From Actinomadura meyerae (GTDB taxonomy: Bacteria > Actinomycetota > Actinomycetes > Streptosporangiales > Streptosporangiaceae), in the NCBI RefSeq assembly GCF_900188445.1, contig NZ_FZOR01000046.1, forward strand, positions 1 through 63,025: a stretch of DNA of 63,025 nucleotides, in the 5' to 3' direction. This document shows positions 50,815 to 58,969 of the stretch, in pieces. Position numbers and translations under genes: made by a program. Under the pieces are notes generated by a model, which saw only the letters and a list, made by a program, of their open reading frames with translations, was not told where the DNA came from and made no database searches. Each line of letters opens with the position of its first letter. Position 1 is the first letter of the stretch.

Positions 50815-52482
50815 ATGGCAGACGGGCACGATTCGGGTCGCGGCGGCCCACGCTCGCCGGAGCCGGACCCGCTGGAGCGCTACTTCCGGCCGCGTCCCGG
50901 CGCCCACGCGGCGCCGGACGACCAGGCGGGCGACGACATCGAGGGCGTCACGATCGACGGGATGCCCGCGCCGCGGGTGCCGGTCGACGGCCCGCGCGGC
51001 CCGCGCCGTCCCGGCCGGGGGCTGAGCCCGCGCGCCGCGATGAGCGCCCGCCGGCAGAAGCGCTTCCTCACCCTGACCGGCACGATGTCGGTGTTCGTGC
51101 TGCTGACCTCGGGCGGCGCGTGGGCGTTCCAGAACTACGTCACCGGCATGATCGACAAGGTGTCGGTGAACGGGCTCGGCAAGGGCGACGGCCCGAAGGG
51201 CGCGATGACGATCCTCGTCGCGGGCGTCGACCGGCGCGAAGGGCTGACCAAGGAGCAGCAGAAGGCGGCCAGGCTCGGGCACGAGCAGGGCGAGCGGTCC
51301 GACACGATGATGCTGGTGCACGTGTCCCGCGACCACGACCGGGTGTCGGTCGTCAGCCTGCCGCGCGACTCCTACGTGACGATCCCGGCGCACAAGTCGA
51401 ACGGGTCGGAGGGGGCGAAGGGGGCACGCGTCCCGGCCCGTCCCGGCAAGCTGACCTGGGCGTACCAGTTCGGCGGGCCCGACCTCACCGTCAGCACGGT
51501 CAAGCAGGCGACGGGCGTGGCCATCGACCACTACGTCGAGGTGAACTTCTACGGCTTCGTGCACATGGTGGACGCGCTCGGCGGCGTGGACGTGTGCACC
51601 GAGGAGGCCGTGAACGACCCGAAGAGCGGGCTGAAGCTGCCCCCCGGCAAGTCCCACGTGGACGGCCTGAAGGCGCTGGCGTTCGCGCGCGCCCGCTACA
51701 CCCTGACCGGGGGCAGCGACCTCGGCCGCATCGACCGGCAGCAGCAGTTCATGGCGTCGATGATGAAGCAGGCGCTGTCGACGAAGACGCTCGGCGACCC
51801 GGTGAAGTCGACGAAGTTCCTGAACGCGGCGCTGAAGTCGCTGCGCGTGGACGACAAGCTGGCCGACAACCTGCCGAAGCTCGCCGACCAGATGAAGAAC
51901 CTGTCGACCGACGACCTGACGTTCGCGAAGGTGCCGCTCGCCAATCCCGACTACAACGCCGTGCTGTGGAACGCGCCGACCCCCCAGTCGACCGTCCAGT
52001 GGGACCGCGAGAAGGCGCGCGACCTGTTCACCCGCCTCCGGCGCGACCAGCCGCTGGCGAAGCAGACCCCGAAGCCGAGCGCCTCGCCGACGCAGAAGCC
52101 CGAGGACCGGCTGACGGTGCCGCCGGACGAGATCTCCGTCCGGGTGCTGAACGCGATCGGCACCCCGGGGCTCGCGACGAAGGCGGGCGGCCAGCTCCGC
52201 GACCTCGGCTTCAAGGTGACGGTCGTGCCGGGCGTGGCGCGGCGCGGCCTGCAGACGACGCAGATCCAGTACGGCCCCGACCGGGCCGACTCGGCCAAGA
52301 CGCTGGCCGCGGCGATCCCGGGCGCCAAGCTGAAGAAGGTGAGCTCGCTCGGCTCGCGCGTGCAGGTCATGGTCGGCGCGAACTGGGACGGCGTCGAGAA
52401 GGTGAAGGTGACGCCGAGCACGTCGCCGTCGGCGTCTCCCGAGGTGGAGGCGGGCACGGCCACCTCCAAGCTCTGCGCCTGA
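50815..52482 (+). CDS. LCP family protein, wall-polymer ligase (second)
   Basis: The 555-residue protein has a cytosolic N-terminus of about 80 residues, a membrane helix (FLTLTGTMSVFVLLTSGGAW) and an LCP domain. Visible are MTILVAGVDRRE, RSDTMMLVHVSRDHD, VSLPRDSYVTIP and DRQQQFMASMM. A LytR_C domain (ISVRVLNAIGTPGLATKAGG) follows a Lys/Pro linker. Conserved Asp and Arg residues of the pyrophosphate site are present. It should ligate undecaprenyl-linked polymer to peptidoglycan. With the LCP at 10073 there are two ligases in the window, which suggests two polymers or two acceptor types. Confidence 0.9.
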   Translation: MADGHDSGRGGPRSPEPDPLERYFRPRPGAHAAPDDQAGDDIEGVTIDGMPAPRVPVDGPRGPRRPGRGLSPRAAMSARRQKRFLTLTGTMSVFVLLTSGGAWAFQNYVTGMIDKVSVNGLGKGDGPKGAMTILVAGVDRREGLTKEQQKAARLGHEQGERSDTMMLVHVSRDHDRVSVVSLPRDSYVTIPAHKSNGSEGAKGARVPARPGKLTWAYQFGGPDLTVSTVKQATGVAIDHYVEVNFYGFVHMVDALGGVDVCTEEAVNDPKSGLKLPPGKSHVDGLKALAFARARYTLTGGSDLGRIDRQQQFMASMMKQALSTKTLGDPVKSTKFLNAALKSLRVDDKLADNLPKLADQMKNLSTDDLTFAKVPLANPDYNAVLWNAPTPQSTVQWDREKARDLFTRLRRDQPLAKQTPKPSASPTQKPEDRLTVPPDEISVRVLNAIGTPGLATKAGGQLRDLGFKVTVVPGVARRGLQTTQIQYGPDRADSAKTLAAAIPGAKLKKVSSLGSRVQVMVGANWDGVEKVKVTPSTSPSASPEVEAGTATSKLCA

Positions 52483-52523
52483 CGCTCCCGCCTCCGGATG
52501 CCCCCTGGATTCGGGCCCGCTCC

Positions 52524-52552
52524 TAGAATAATGTTCTGTAGAACAATGTTCT
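52524..52552 (+). promoter_or_regulatory. Duplicated AGAAY-AAT-GTTCT operator over a TAGAAT -10 box
   Basis: A 15-bp unit is repeated in tandem: AGAATAATGTTCT (52525-52537) and AGAACAATGTTCT (52540-52552). Across the junction lies the perfect palindrome TGTTCTGTAGAACA (52532-52545). TAGAAT (52524-52529) may be the -10. The thioesterase ATG is 23 nt past the last unit. This resembles sites of TetR regulators of lipid metabolism. Confidence 0.55.
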
Positions 52553-52574
52553 GGTGGACGTGGGAGGGAGCCGC

Positions 52575-53375
52575 ATGATCGAGGAAGCGCCCGCGAAGGC
52601 GTTCTACGAGCCGCTCGGCGTGGGCCGGTTCGCGAGCACCGCCGCCACCGCCGGCCCCTGGTCGCCGGACTTCCAGCACGGCGGGCCGTTCTCCGGCCTG
52701 CTCGGCCGGGCGTTCGAGCGGCACGACCCCCTCCCCGGCACCCGGGTGGCCCGCGTGACGGTCGAGATCCTGAGCCCGGTGCCCGTCGCCGAGCTGGAGG
52801 TGCGCGTCCGGACCGTCCGGCCCGGCAAGCGGATCGCCCTGCTCGAAGGCGAGATCGTCCATGCGGGTCGGACGGTCGTGCGCGCCACCGCCTGGCGGAT
52901 CATGGCGGCCCCGCCCGCGCTGGACTCGGTCGTGCACGCCCCGGGCCCGCCGCCCCTCCCCGCCACGACGCCGCCGTTCCCGTCCTGGCCCGGCGTGCAC
53001 ACCGGCGGCTACCTGTCGGCGATGGAGTGGCGCACGGTCGAGGGCAGCTTCGGGCAGCCGGGCCCCGGCACGGTCTGGGCCCGCGCCCGCGTCCCGCTGG
53101 TCGCGGGCGAGCCCGACACGCCGCTCGTCCGGGCGCTCACGCTGGCCGACAGCGCGTCCGGCATCGGCAGCCAGCTGGAGCACGCCGAGTGGATGATCAT
53201 CAACACCGATCTGACCGTCGCGCTGCACCGCGACCCGGCCGGCGAGTGGCTGTGCATGGCCGCGTCGCTGGACGCGAGCGCCGGCGGCAGCGCGCTCTGC
53301 CAGGCGACCCTCGCGGACCGCGACGGTGAGATCGGCCGGGCCCTGCAGACCCTGCTGGTGGACGAGCACCGCTGA
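52575..53375 (+). CDS. Thioesterase family protein (double hot-dog, TesB-like)
   Basis: This 266-residue cytosolic protein has two hot-dog halves: PDFQHGGPFSGLLGRAFERH and RVTVEILSPVPVAELEVRVR in the first, and WARARVPLVAGEPDTPLVRALTL and WMIINTDLTVALHRDPAGEW in the second. It is likely to hydrolyse an acyl-CoA. GGAGGG lies about 7 nt before ATG 52575. Its promoter carries a duplicated AGAAC/GTTCT palindrome, which suggests control by a fatty-acid- or steroid-type TetR repressor. The neighbouring genes give no further hint. Confidence 0.8.
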   Translation: MIEEAPAKAFYEPLGVGRFASTAATAGPWSPDFQHGGPFSGLLGRAFERHDPLPGTRVARVTVEILSPVPVAELEVRVRTVRPGKRIALLEGEIVHAGRTVVRATAWRIMAAPPALDSVVHAPGPPPLPATTPPFPSWPGVHTGGYLSAMEWRTVEGSFGQPGPGTVWARARVPLVAGEPDTPLVRALTLADSASGIGSQLEHAEWMIINTDLTVALHRDPAGEWLCMAASLDASAGGSALCQATLADRDGEIGRALQTLLVDEHR

Positions 53376-53449
53376 GCAGGTTTCCGCATTTGATCACTCT
53401 GGGTAGTGGGTCAGTGACAGAGTGCAGTCACCCATCCAGGAGACCCAGG

Positions 53450-54025
53450 ATGTCGACAAGGATTCTCGGCCTGCTCACCACCACGGCCGCCGCGTCGGTG
53501 GCGCTCACCGCCGGCATCGCCGCCGCCGCGGCCGCCGCCGCGCCACCGCCCGCACCCGAGCCGGTGGCGCCCGCGGTGGCCCAGCCGCATGCGCCGGACC
53601 GGCCCACGGCACCGGACGCGCCGTCGGCTCCGGACCGGCCGTCCGCCGCCGAGGCGCCGTCCCAGGCGGCCCCGCCCGAGGCGGAGTCCGGGCCGGCCGC
53701 CAAGGACACCTCGGACGCGGCGGACGCGGCGGACGCGGCGGACGCGGCGTCCGGCAAGGTCCTCAAGGAGTGCGCGGACGCCGACTGCGAGGTCAAGGTC
53801 CGCGACGGCCAGGTGATCAAGTTCGACAAGAAGTTCAACATGGCCCCGGTCCGCATCGGGATCGTGCGCGACCAGATCAGCTTCACCAGCCGGGGCAAGG
53901 GCACCACGATGGTCAGCACGATGAACGCCTCGCGGTCCCACTCGAGCGTGGGCTACAACGGCATCACCTTCAGCCCCAGGATGAACAGGGACGGCTCGAT
54001 CACCCTGCGGGTCTCCCACAACTGA
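53450..54025 (+). CDS. Hypothetical secreted protein, Ala/Pro-rich
   Basis: The 191-residue protein has a signal peptide (STRILGLLTTTAAASVALTAGIAAAAAAAA), then a Pro/Ala/Asp-rich region of about 75 residues with DAA repeats (DAADAADAADAASGK). The C-terminal part of about 75 residues has two Cys (KECADADCEVKVRDGQVIKF) and a beta-rich look. Function unknown. AGGAG precedes ATG 53450. A strong hairpin follows its stop. Confidence 0.65.
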   Translation: MSTRILGLLTTTAAASVALTAGIAAAAAAAAPPPAPEPVAPAVAQPHAPDRPTAPDAPSAPDRPSAAEAPSQAAPPEAESGPAAKDTSDAADAADAADAASGKVLKECADADCEVKVRDGQVIKFDKKFNMAPVRIGIVRDQISFTSRGKGTTMVSTMNASRSHSSVGYNGITFSPRMNRDGSITLRVSHN

Positions 54026-54034
54026 CCCGCGCCA

Positions 54035-54063
54035 CTGGGGGACGGGCCGCGCCCGTCCCCCAG
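54035..54063. terminator. Bidirectional hairpin terminator between convergent genes
   Basis: CTGGGGGACGGG (54035-54046) and CCCGTCCCCCAG (54052-54063) form a perfect 12-bp stem with a CCGCG loop. It lies between the stops at 54025 (plus) and 54072 (minus). Confidence 0.8.
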
Positions 54064-54071
54064 GCCGTCCG

Positions 54072-54554
54072 CTATCGCGGGTCCGGCAGGTACAACATGT
54101 TCTTCTTGCGAAGGTACGAAGCGAACGCGGCGCCCCAGATCCTGCGCCCCCGGAACGAATGGACGCTCTTGTCGGTCAGGTCGACCACCGCCGGCTGGAC
54201 GAGGGCGGCGAATCCGCCGACGCCCTGCCGGAACGGCCTGCCCGCGATCACCTTGGCGGGCTCGTCCGCGTACTCCGTGACCAGCGCCGCGATGACCAGC
54301 ACCCCCGACTGCGCCCCGCGCATCGCCCCTTTGCGCTCCTTCGCGAGCAAGCTCGCCTCGCGCGTGAACTGCTCCAGCGTCCCGGCGTCGACGCTTTCGC
54401 ATTCCGCGACGACGGTGAACAGGTGCATCTTGGAGAGCGCCCGCCAGTTCGACCGATAGGCGACCAGGGCCGGGACCCCGGAAACCTCCTCGGTGGTCAC
54501 CTCGCACCCATCGGCGACCACCCGTTCCCGCACCACTTCCATATAGTCCGCCAA
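54072..54554 (-). CDS. Hypothetical cytosolic protein
   Basis: The product of about 160 residues has no signal peptide or catalytic motif that I recognise. It begins LADYMEVVRERVVADGCEVT and has VSGVPALVAYRSNWRALSKMHLF, SVDAGTLEQFTREASLLAKE and a C-terminal SVHSFRGRRIWGAAFASYLR. The TTG start at 54554 is suggested because GGAGG lies 4 nt upstream; the ATG 12 nt further in, or an ATG at 54632, are alternatives. The alternating pattern suggests an alpha/beta fold. Function unknown. Confidence 0.6.
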   Translation of the reverse strand: MADYMEVVRERVVADGCEVTTEEVSGVPALVAYRSNWRALSKMHLFTVVAECESVDAGTLEQFTREASLLAKERKGAMRGAQSGVLVIAALVTEYADEPAKVIAGRPFRQGVGGFAALVQPAVVDLTDKSVHSFRGRRIWGAAFASYLRKKNMLYLPDPR

Positions 54555-54672
54555 GGCGCCTCCACCACTGCGAAAGCCGCACCGGAAATGTGCGAGCGCC
54601 TGATCTTCCACGGCGCATCGACCATCGGTCAACAGCGTGCAGTTCCGCCGTCACTTCACCACTCATTGGCTG

Positions 54673-55887
54673 TCACCCGAGTGGGTTCTGTGCCTCCTCG
54701 ACAGGCTGGACGGCGTCCGGGGCCGTCCGCGGAGTGCGCAGGATGCCCGCCGAGGCCGCGGCGACCGCACACAGCGCGACCGGCAGGAAGAACGTCAGGT
54801 TCAGCGGCATCACATGCGTGAGCGGGCCGATGACGGCGGGTCCGGCGATCATGCCGAGGTAGCCCACCCCGGCGACGCGGGAGACGTTGGCGCCGACGGC
54901 GTCCCGGTCGTGGTGGCCGGCGGCGCTGAAGATCTGCGGCACGCAGCCGGAGAGCCCGGCCCCCGCCAGGGCCCAGCCGGCGAGCGCCGCCGGGATCCAC
55001 GGCGACAGGGCCGCGACCGCCAGGCCGGACGCGGCGAGGGCGGCGCCGTAGCGCAGGACGGCGACCGGGCCGAAGCGCGCCGCCACCCGGTCGGCCAGCA
55101 GGCGTCCGGCGGTCATGGCGGTGGCGAAGGCCCCGTAGGCGAACGCGGCCGTGGAGGCGGACGCGTCCAGGGCATCGCGCAGATGCAGGGTGCTCCAATC
55201 GTTGGCCACACCTTCCGACAGCATCACCATCAGCGCGAGGGCGGCCATCATCCAGATGCGCCTGGGCGCCCTGGTACGGGCTCGGCCGCCAGGAGCGGCC
55301 CCTGGAGAAGAGTCACGCAGCAGTGCCGGAACGATGAGCACGGCCACGACGACTCCGGACACCGCCGCCGCTCCCAGCGACACCACCGGCGACCAGCCCC
55401 ACCCGAGCGTGCGGGCACCCACCAGCGCGGCCAGGACGCCCCCGAGCGAGAACGTCGCATGGAACGCGGACATGACGGGCCGCCGGTAACCGTGCTCCAC
55501 CTGCACGGCGTGGGAATTCATGGAGACGTTCAGCGCACCGTTGGTGACACCGAGCACCACCAGCGCCGCGCCGAGCGTCCAGGCGTTCACGGCGAAGGCG
55601 GGGAGAACCAGCGCGGCGCTGCACAGCACCCCGCTCAGCGGCACCACGGCGCGCGCACCCGCACGGTCGGTGAGCGGACCGGCGGTCTGCATCCCGACGA
55701 GCGCACCCGCGCCGAACAGCAGCAGGAGCCAGCCGAGGACGGCATGCCCCACGCCCGCCCGGTCCTCGATGACCGGGATGTGGACGATCCACATGCCCAG
55801 CACGAACCCGTCCAGCCCGAAGTAGGCGAAGGTGGCCGCGCGGCCCGCTCTCAACCTCCGCCGGTCAGACAAGGCGGACGTCCACAC
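54673..55887 (-). CDS. MFS transporter
   Basis: The 404-residue protein has about 12 membrane helices with the loop 2-3 motif GPLTDRAGARAVVPLSG, a variant of the MFS G-x3-D-R-x-G signature, and a central basic loop (RTRAPRRIW). The substrate is unknown; the layout resembles FucP/YbjJ-type sugar or metabolite exporters. It overlaps the end of the upstream DeoR gene by 23 nt if ATG 55887 is used, so the regulator and transporter form one operon. A sugar-phosphate-related ligand is therefore plausible. Confidence 0.82.
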   Translation of the reverse strand: MWTSALSDRRRLRAGRAATFAYFGLDGFVLGMWIVHIPVIEDRAGVGHAVLGWLLLLFGAGALVGMQTAGPLTDRAGARAVVPLSGVLCSAALVLPAFAVNAWTLGAALVVLGVTNGALNVSMNSHAVQVEHGYRRPVMSAFHATFSLGGVLAALVGARTLGWGWSPVVSLGAAAVSGVVVAVLIVPALLRDSSPGAAPGGRARTRAPRRIWMMAALALMVMLSEGVANDWSTLHLRDALDASASTAAFAYGAFATAMTAGRLLADRVAARFGPVAVLRYGAALAASGLAVAALSPWIPAALAGWALAGAGLSGCVPQIFSAAGHHDRDAVGANVSRVAGVGYLGMIAGPAVIGPLTHVMPLNLTFFLPVALCAVAAASAGILRTPRTAPDAVQPVEEAQNPLG

Positions 55888-56623
55888 CGGCGTCGCGAAG
55901 GCGCGACGCGGCCGCCGCCGGAGCGGAGCTATCCGTCACCACCATGTCGAGCGAGTCGGCGGGGCACACGAGCCCGAGGCCGCTGCGCCCGAACTTGCCC
56001 CCGTCGCACACGGCGATGACCCGCCGCGCGGAGGCGATCGCGGCCCGCTTGACCGGGACCTCGTCCAGCTCATGGGCGGTGAGCCCGTGCCCGGCCGACA
56101 GGCCGCACACCCCGAGGACGGCGGTGTCCACGCGCAGCGAGGCCAGCGACGCCTCGGTCAGCGGCCCGGTGAACGCCAGCGCACCCGGCGCGGCCCGCCC
56201 GCCGGGGACCAGAAGCCGCACTTGCGGCGCGCCGCTGAGCGCGTTGGCCGCGTGCATGTCGAGCGGGACGACCGTGAGCCGCCGCCCCGCGATCGCGCGG
56301 GCGACGGCCAGCGTGGTGGTGCCGGCGTCCAGGACGACGGCCTCCCCGTCGGCGAGCAGGCCGTCCACCTCGGCGGCGATCCGCTCCTTGGCCGCGGCCG
56401 CCTCCTGCTCGCGGACGGCGAACGGCAGGGCCTCACCGCGCAGCAGCAGGCTCACCGCCCCGCCCCGCACCCGCCGCAGCACCCCGCGCTCGGCGAGCTG
56501 GTCGAGGTCGCGGCGGATCGTCATCTCGGACGCCCCGGTCTCCTCGGCCAGCTCCCCCACCGACACCCGCTCGGTGGTCCGCAACCGATCGATGAGCACA
56601 GCCACCCGTTCCGAACTCTCCAT
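55865..56623 (-). CDS. DeoR/GlpR family transcriptional regulator
   Basis: The 252-residue repressor has the DeoR N-terminal HTH (RVAVLIDRLRTTERVSVGEL, then ETGASEMTIRRDLDQLAERG) and a DeoRC sugar-phosphate sensor domain (VVLDAGTTTLAVARAI, VLGVCGLSAGHGLTAHELDE, VKRAAIASARRVIAVCDGGKFG). ATG 56623 starts MESSERVAVL; an ATG at 56659 would lie beyond the operator. A palindrome 10 nt upstream is probably its own operator. It is coupled to the MFS gene. Confidence 0.87.
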   Translation of the reverse strand: MESSERVAVLIDRLRTTERVSVGELAEETGASEMTIRRDLDQLAERGVLRRVRGGAVSLLLRGEALPFAVREQEAAAAKERIAAEVDGLLADGEAVVLDAGTTTLAVARAIAGRRLTVVPLDMHAANALSGAPQVRLLVPGGRAAPGALAFTGPLTEASLASLRVDTAVLGVCGLSAGHGLTAHELDEVPVKRAAIASARRVIAVCDGGKFGRSGLGLVCPADSLDMVVTDSSAPAAAASRLRDAGVDVRLV

Positions 56624-56632
56624 ACGTGAGAT

Positions 56633-56651
56633 CGAACATCGACCATGTTCG
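56633..56651. promoter_or_regulatory. Candidate DeoR operator
   Basis: CGAACAT (56633-56639) and ATGTTCG (56645-56651) form a perfect 7-bp inverted repeat with a 5-nt spacer, just upstream of the DeoR start and overlapping the 3' region of the small gene at 56656. Autoregulation is likely. Confidence 0.6.
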
Positions 56652-56655
56652 AAAG

Positions 56656-56886
56656 TCAAGACACCGACCGCACCACCCGCCCGAGGGCCTCATCCGCCCG
56701 CACCGCAGCCTGCGCGAACGCATGCGCTTTGGCCGCCATGCAGGTCTGGGGAAGCGGGTCCCGCCCATCCACCCCGGCGAGAATCGTCCAGTACCGCGAC
56801 TGCCGGGCCAGCTCGTCCCGCAACTCCACGAGAGCGGCGACCACCGCACGCCGCTCCCGCCCCGCAGCCCATCGCGGGAGAACCAT
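56656..56886 (-). CDS. Small conserved-type protein coupled to an anti-sigma-like ATPase
   Basis: The 76-residue protein starts MVLPRWAAGRERRAVVAALV and contains LRDELARQSRYWTILAGVD and a helical C-terminus (AKAHAFAQAAVRADEALGRVV). It is mostly alpha-helical, with no known domain. Its ATG overlaps the TGA of the ATPase gene (TGATG), which indicates translational coupling and supports it as a real gene. A partner or modulator role for the ATPase is inference. Confidence 0.55.
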   Translation of the reverse strand: MVLPRWAAGRERRAVVAALVELRDELARQSRYWTILAGVDGRDPLPQTCMAAKAHAFAQAAVRADEALGRVVRSVS

Positions 56887-57353
56887 CAGGCGAGATCCCA
56901 CGCCGCCCACACCACCTTGCCGACGGCCAGCGTGTACAACCCCCAGCCGGACGCGAGGGCCTCGGCCAGCATGAGACCCCGCCCGCCCTCATCGAGCAGA
57001 GCACCGTGCCCGACCTTCGGCAGCGCCGCACTGTCGTCACGCACCTCGACGACCAGATGGGCGGCGCACATCTGGAACCGCACGAGCATCATCGCGATCC
57101 CGCGCGCCTCGAAGTCCGTCCCGCCCGGTTCGCCCGTCGCCTCCAGCGCGTTGCCGACCAGTTCGGCGAGAACCTGCTGGCAGGCCCACCGGCGGGCTTC
57201 GTCCACCTCCCACGACCCGAGCAGGGCCCGAGCGAAGTACCGCGCGACCGGCACCGCGGACGGCAGGGCGGCCACACCGAGCACCTCCGCGCGCACCTCC
57301 CCACCACTCACCGGCGGCCGCGCCTCCACCACGGCGCCAACAGACACCGACAT
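56886..57353 (-). CDS. ATP-binding protein, RsbW-like (HATPase_c_2)
   Basis: This 155-residue GHKL-fold protein has an N-box-like VLAELVGNALEATGE and a C-terminal DEGGRGLMLAEALASGWGLY, typical of the small anti-sigma-like ATPases common in actinomycetes. It may phosphorylate an anti-sigma antagonist, though many such proteins have no known partner. The Asn and Gly residues of the ATP site are present. It is divergent from the Scr1-type regulator at 57630 and coupled to the small protein downstream. Confidence 0.82.
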   Translation of the reverse strand: MSVSVGAVVEARPPVSGGEVRAEVLGVAALPSAVPVARYFARALLGSWEVDEARRWACQQVLAELVGNALEATGEPGGTDFEARGIAMMLVRFQMCAAHLVVEVRDDSAALPKVGHGALLDEGGRGLMLAEALASGWGLYTLAVGKVVWAAWDLA

Positions 57354-57629
57354 CGATCGTCTCCTTCGATTCCGGGGGCCGAGTCACCGACCGCAGGCGC
57401 GTCACGCACGCGACATCCACGCCAACGAATCCAAATCCCGACGAGCCACCGCACCATTTGGGCGAATCGGAAATCGCGCCGCGAACTACCCCGCGAAAAT
57501 CTGCTCATCACGCAGATCCGTCTTGTTCGATGACCGAAGTTCGACGACCACCCTCACAGGCGGAGTTACTCTGTGCCACGACCCCAACACATCCCAGATG
57601 ACACCCCAACCCCAGGCAGAGGCCCCCCA

Positions 57630-58463
57630 ATGCCCGACGACCGAGACGGTTACACGCGAGACCCTCTCCTTCGCAGCTTCGGAGCGGTCCTGCGCGCCCA
57701 CCGAGAAGCCGCCGGCCTGTCCCGCGCTCGACTCGCCCAAGCCCTCGGCTGCCAGGCGGGCTGGATCGAGAAGCTGGAGACCGCCCAGAAGCCGCCTTCC
57801 GAACAGACCGCCGACGACTTGGACGTCTTCTTCCAGACGTCCGCCCGCGCCTTCTGGCACATGTGGCGAGAAATCAAGCGGGAAGGCAAGCATCTGGCCG
57901 CACCGCCAGGCTTCTCCAAGTACACCCAGATCGAGACCGACTGCGTCGCGATGCGCTCCTTCGAGGCTTCGACGGTCCCCGGCCTGCTCCAGACACCGGC
58001 CTACGCACGTGCCGTCATGAGTTCCGGCCTCCCCTTGGACGCGCTCGAAGACCGCGTCGCCGCCCGCATGGCACGGCAGGAACTCCTCACCCGCGACAAC
58101 GCGCCCCGCATGTGGTTCGTTCTCGACGAATCCGCGCTACGGCGCCCGGTCGGCGGTGCGAAGGTGATGAACGAACAGCTCACCAAGCTCATCGAGACGT
58201 CGACAACAAACCCGCGTGTAGAGATCCGGGTACTGCCCTTCACATCCGTCACCTACGCCGCTTTGGACGGTTCCTTCTTCGTTCTCAGCCTTCCTGGCGG
58301 AGTGGACGTCGCTTACCATGAGGGTCCCGAGATCAGTCATCTGCTCGAAGACGGAACAATCGTCGCGGAGTATCGAGTGCGATTCGACCTGGTCATGGGA
58401 GAGTCGCTCCGAACGGGGGAGTCTCTCAAAATGATTCAGCAGATCCAGGAGAGCTACACGTGA
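57630..58463 (+). CDS. XRE family regulator with DUF5753 (Scr1-type)
   Basis: The 277-residue protein has an N-terminal HTH_31-type domain (SFGAVLRAHREAAGLSRARL, QALGCQAGWIEKLETAQ) and a DUF5753 domain from about residue 90. YTQIETDCVAMRSFEAST, VPGLLQTPAYARAVM and the late DGTIVAEYRVRFDLV are typical. These regulators form addiction-like or antibiotic-linked pairs with DUF397 proteins. The start is ATG 57630. The next gene, a DUF397 protein, overlaps its stop by 4 nt (GTGA), as is usual for this pair. Confidence 0.88.
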   Translation: MPDDRDGYTRDPLLRSFGAVLRAHREAAGLSRARLAQALGCQAGWIEKLETAQKPPSEQTADDLDVFFQTSARAFWHMWREIKREGKHLAAPPGFSKYTQIETDCVAMRSFEASTVPGLLQTPAYARAVMSSGLPLDALEDRVAARMARQELLTRDNAPRMWFVLDESALRRPVGGAKVMNEQLTKLIETSTTNPRVEIRVLPFTSVTYAALDGSFFVLSLPGGVDVAYHEGPEISHLLEDGTIVAEYRVRFDLVMGESLRTGESLKMIQQIQESYT

Positions 58464-58666
58464 GCACCGACAACCGGACGACCGTCCGGTGGCGCAAGAG
58501 CAGCCGCAGCACTGGCCAAGGCGGCGCCTGCGTCGAGCTGGCAGCCATGACCTCCACCGTCGCCATCCGCGACTCCAAGGACCCCGACGGCCCTCGCCTG
58601 GTCATCGGAGCAGAGATCGCTAAGTCCATCCTCACATCCATCAAAGCCGGTCAACACGACCTCTGA
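58460..58666 (+). CDS. DUF397 protein (intact copy)
   Basis: The 68-residue protein has the DUF397 pattern RWRKSSRSTGQGGACVELA, AIRDSKDPDGPRLVIG and a closing LTSIKAGQHDL. It is coupled to the Scr1-type regulator and may inhibit or modify it. The start is GTG overlapping the stop. It is the first of three DUF397 copies. Confidence 0.88.
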   Translation: MSTDNRTTVRWRKSSRSTGQGGACVELAAMTSTVAIRDSKDPDGPRLVIGAEIAKSILTSIKAGQHDL

Positions 58667-58702
58667 GCGAAGCGAGCACCGCTTCTCAGCAGGAAACGAG
58701 AC

Positions 58703-58940
58703 TTGATAGGGCCCCGAACATTCAGAACACAAGACGTGCTTCCTCTTCATGAGAATGCCACTTGGCGGAAGTCGTCCCGGAGTCAAGGCGATGGAGGGGA
58801 CTGCGTCGAACTCGCGCCGCTCGCCAAACGGGATGGCAGTCCGGGATTCCAAAGCCCCGGGCGGACCTCACCTCATCGTCAGCTCAGCAACGGCGCAGAC
58901 CCTGATCGACGCCCTCAAACAAGGCCGCTTCGACCTCTGA
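58703..58940 (+). pseudogene. DUF397 gene with a +1 frameshift
   Basis: The first half reads ENATWRKSSRSQGDGGDCVELAPLA in one frame, and the second half MAVRDSKAPGGPHLIV...ALKQGRFDL in the next. Removing one A from the run at 58826-58828 (GCCAAACGG) joins them as ...ELAPLANGMAVRDSKAPGG, a full-length DUF397. The start is probably TTG 58703 or GTG 58736. Either a real mutation or a sequencing error. Confidence 0.8.
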
Positions 58941-58969
58941 CCAGGCTGCTGAAGTGAGAGACGAGCCCG

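Noticed and set aside
53711..53752. GCGGACGCG repeats in the secreted protein gene as a regulatory repeat
   Set aside because: They are in frame and give the DAA tripeptide repeats of a low-complexity linker, so coding is enough to explain them.
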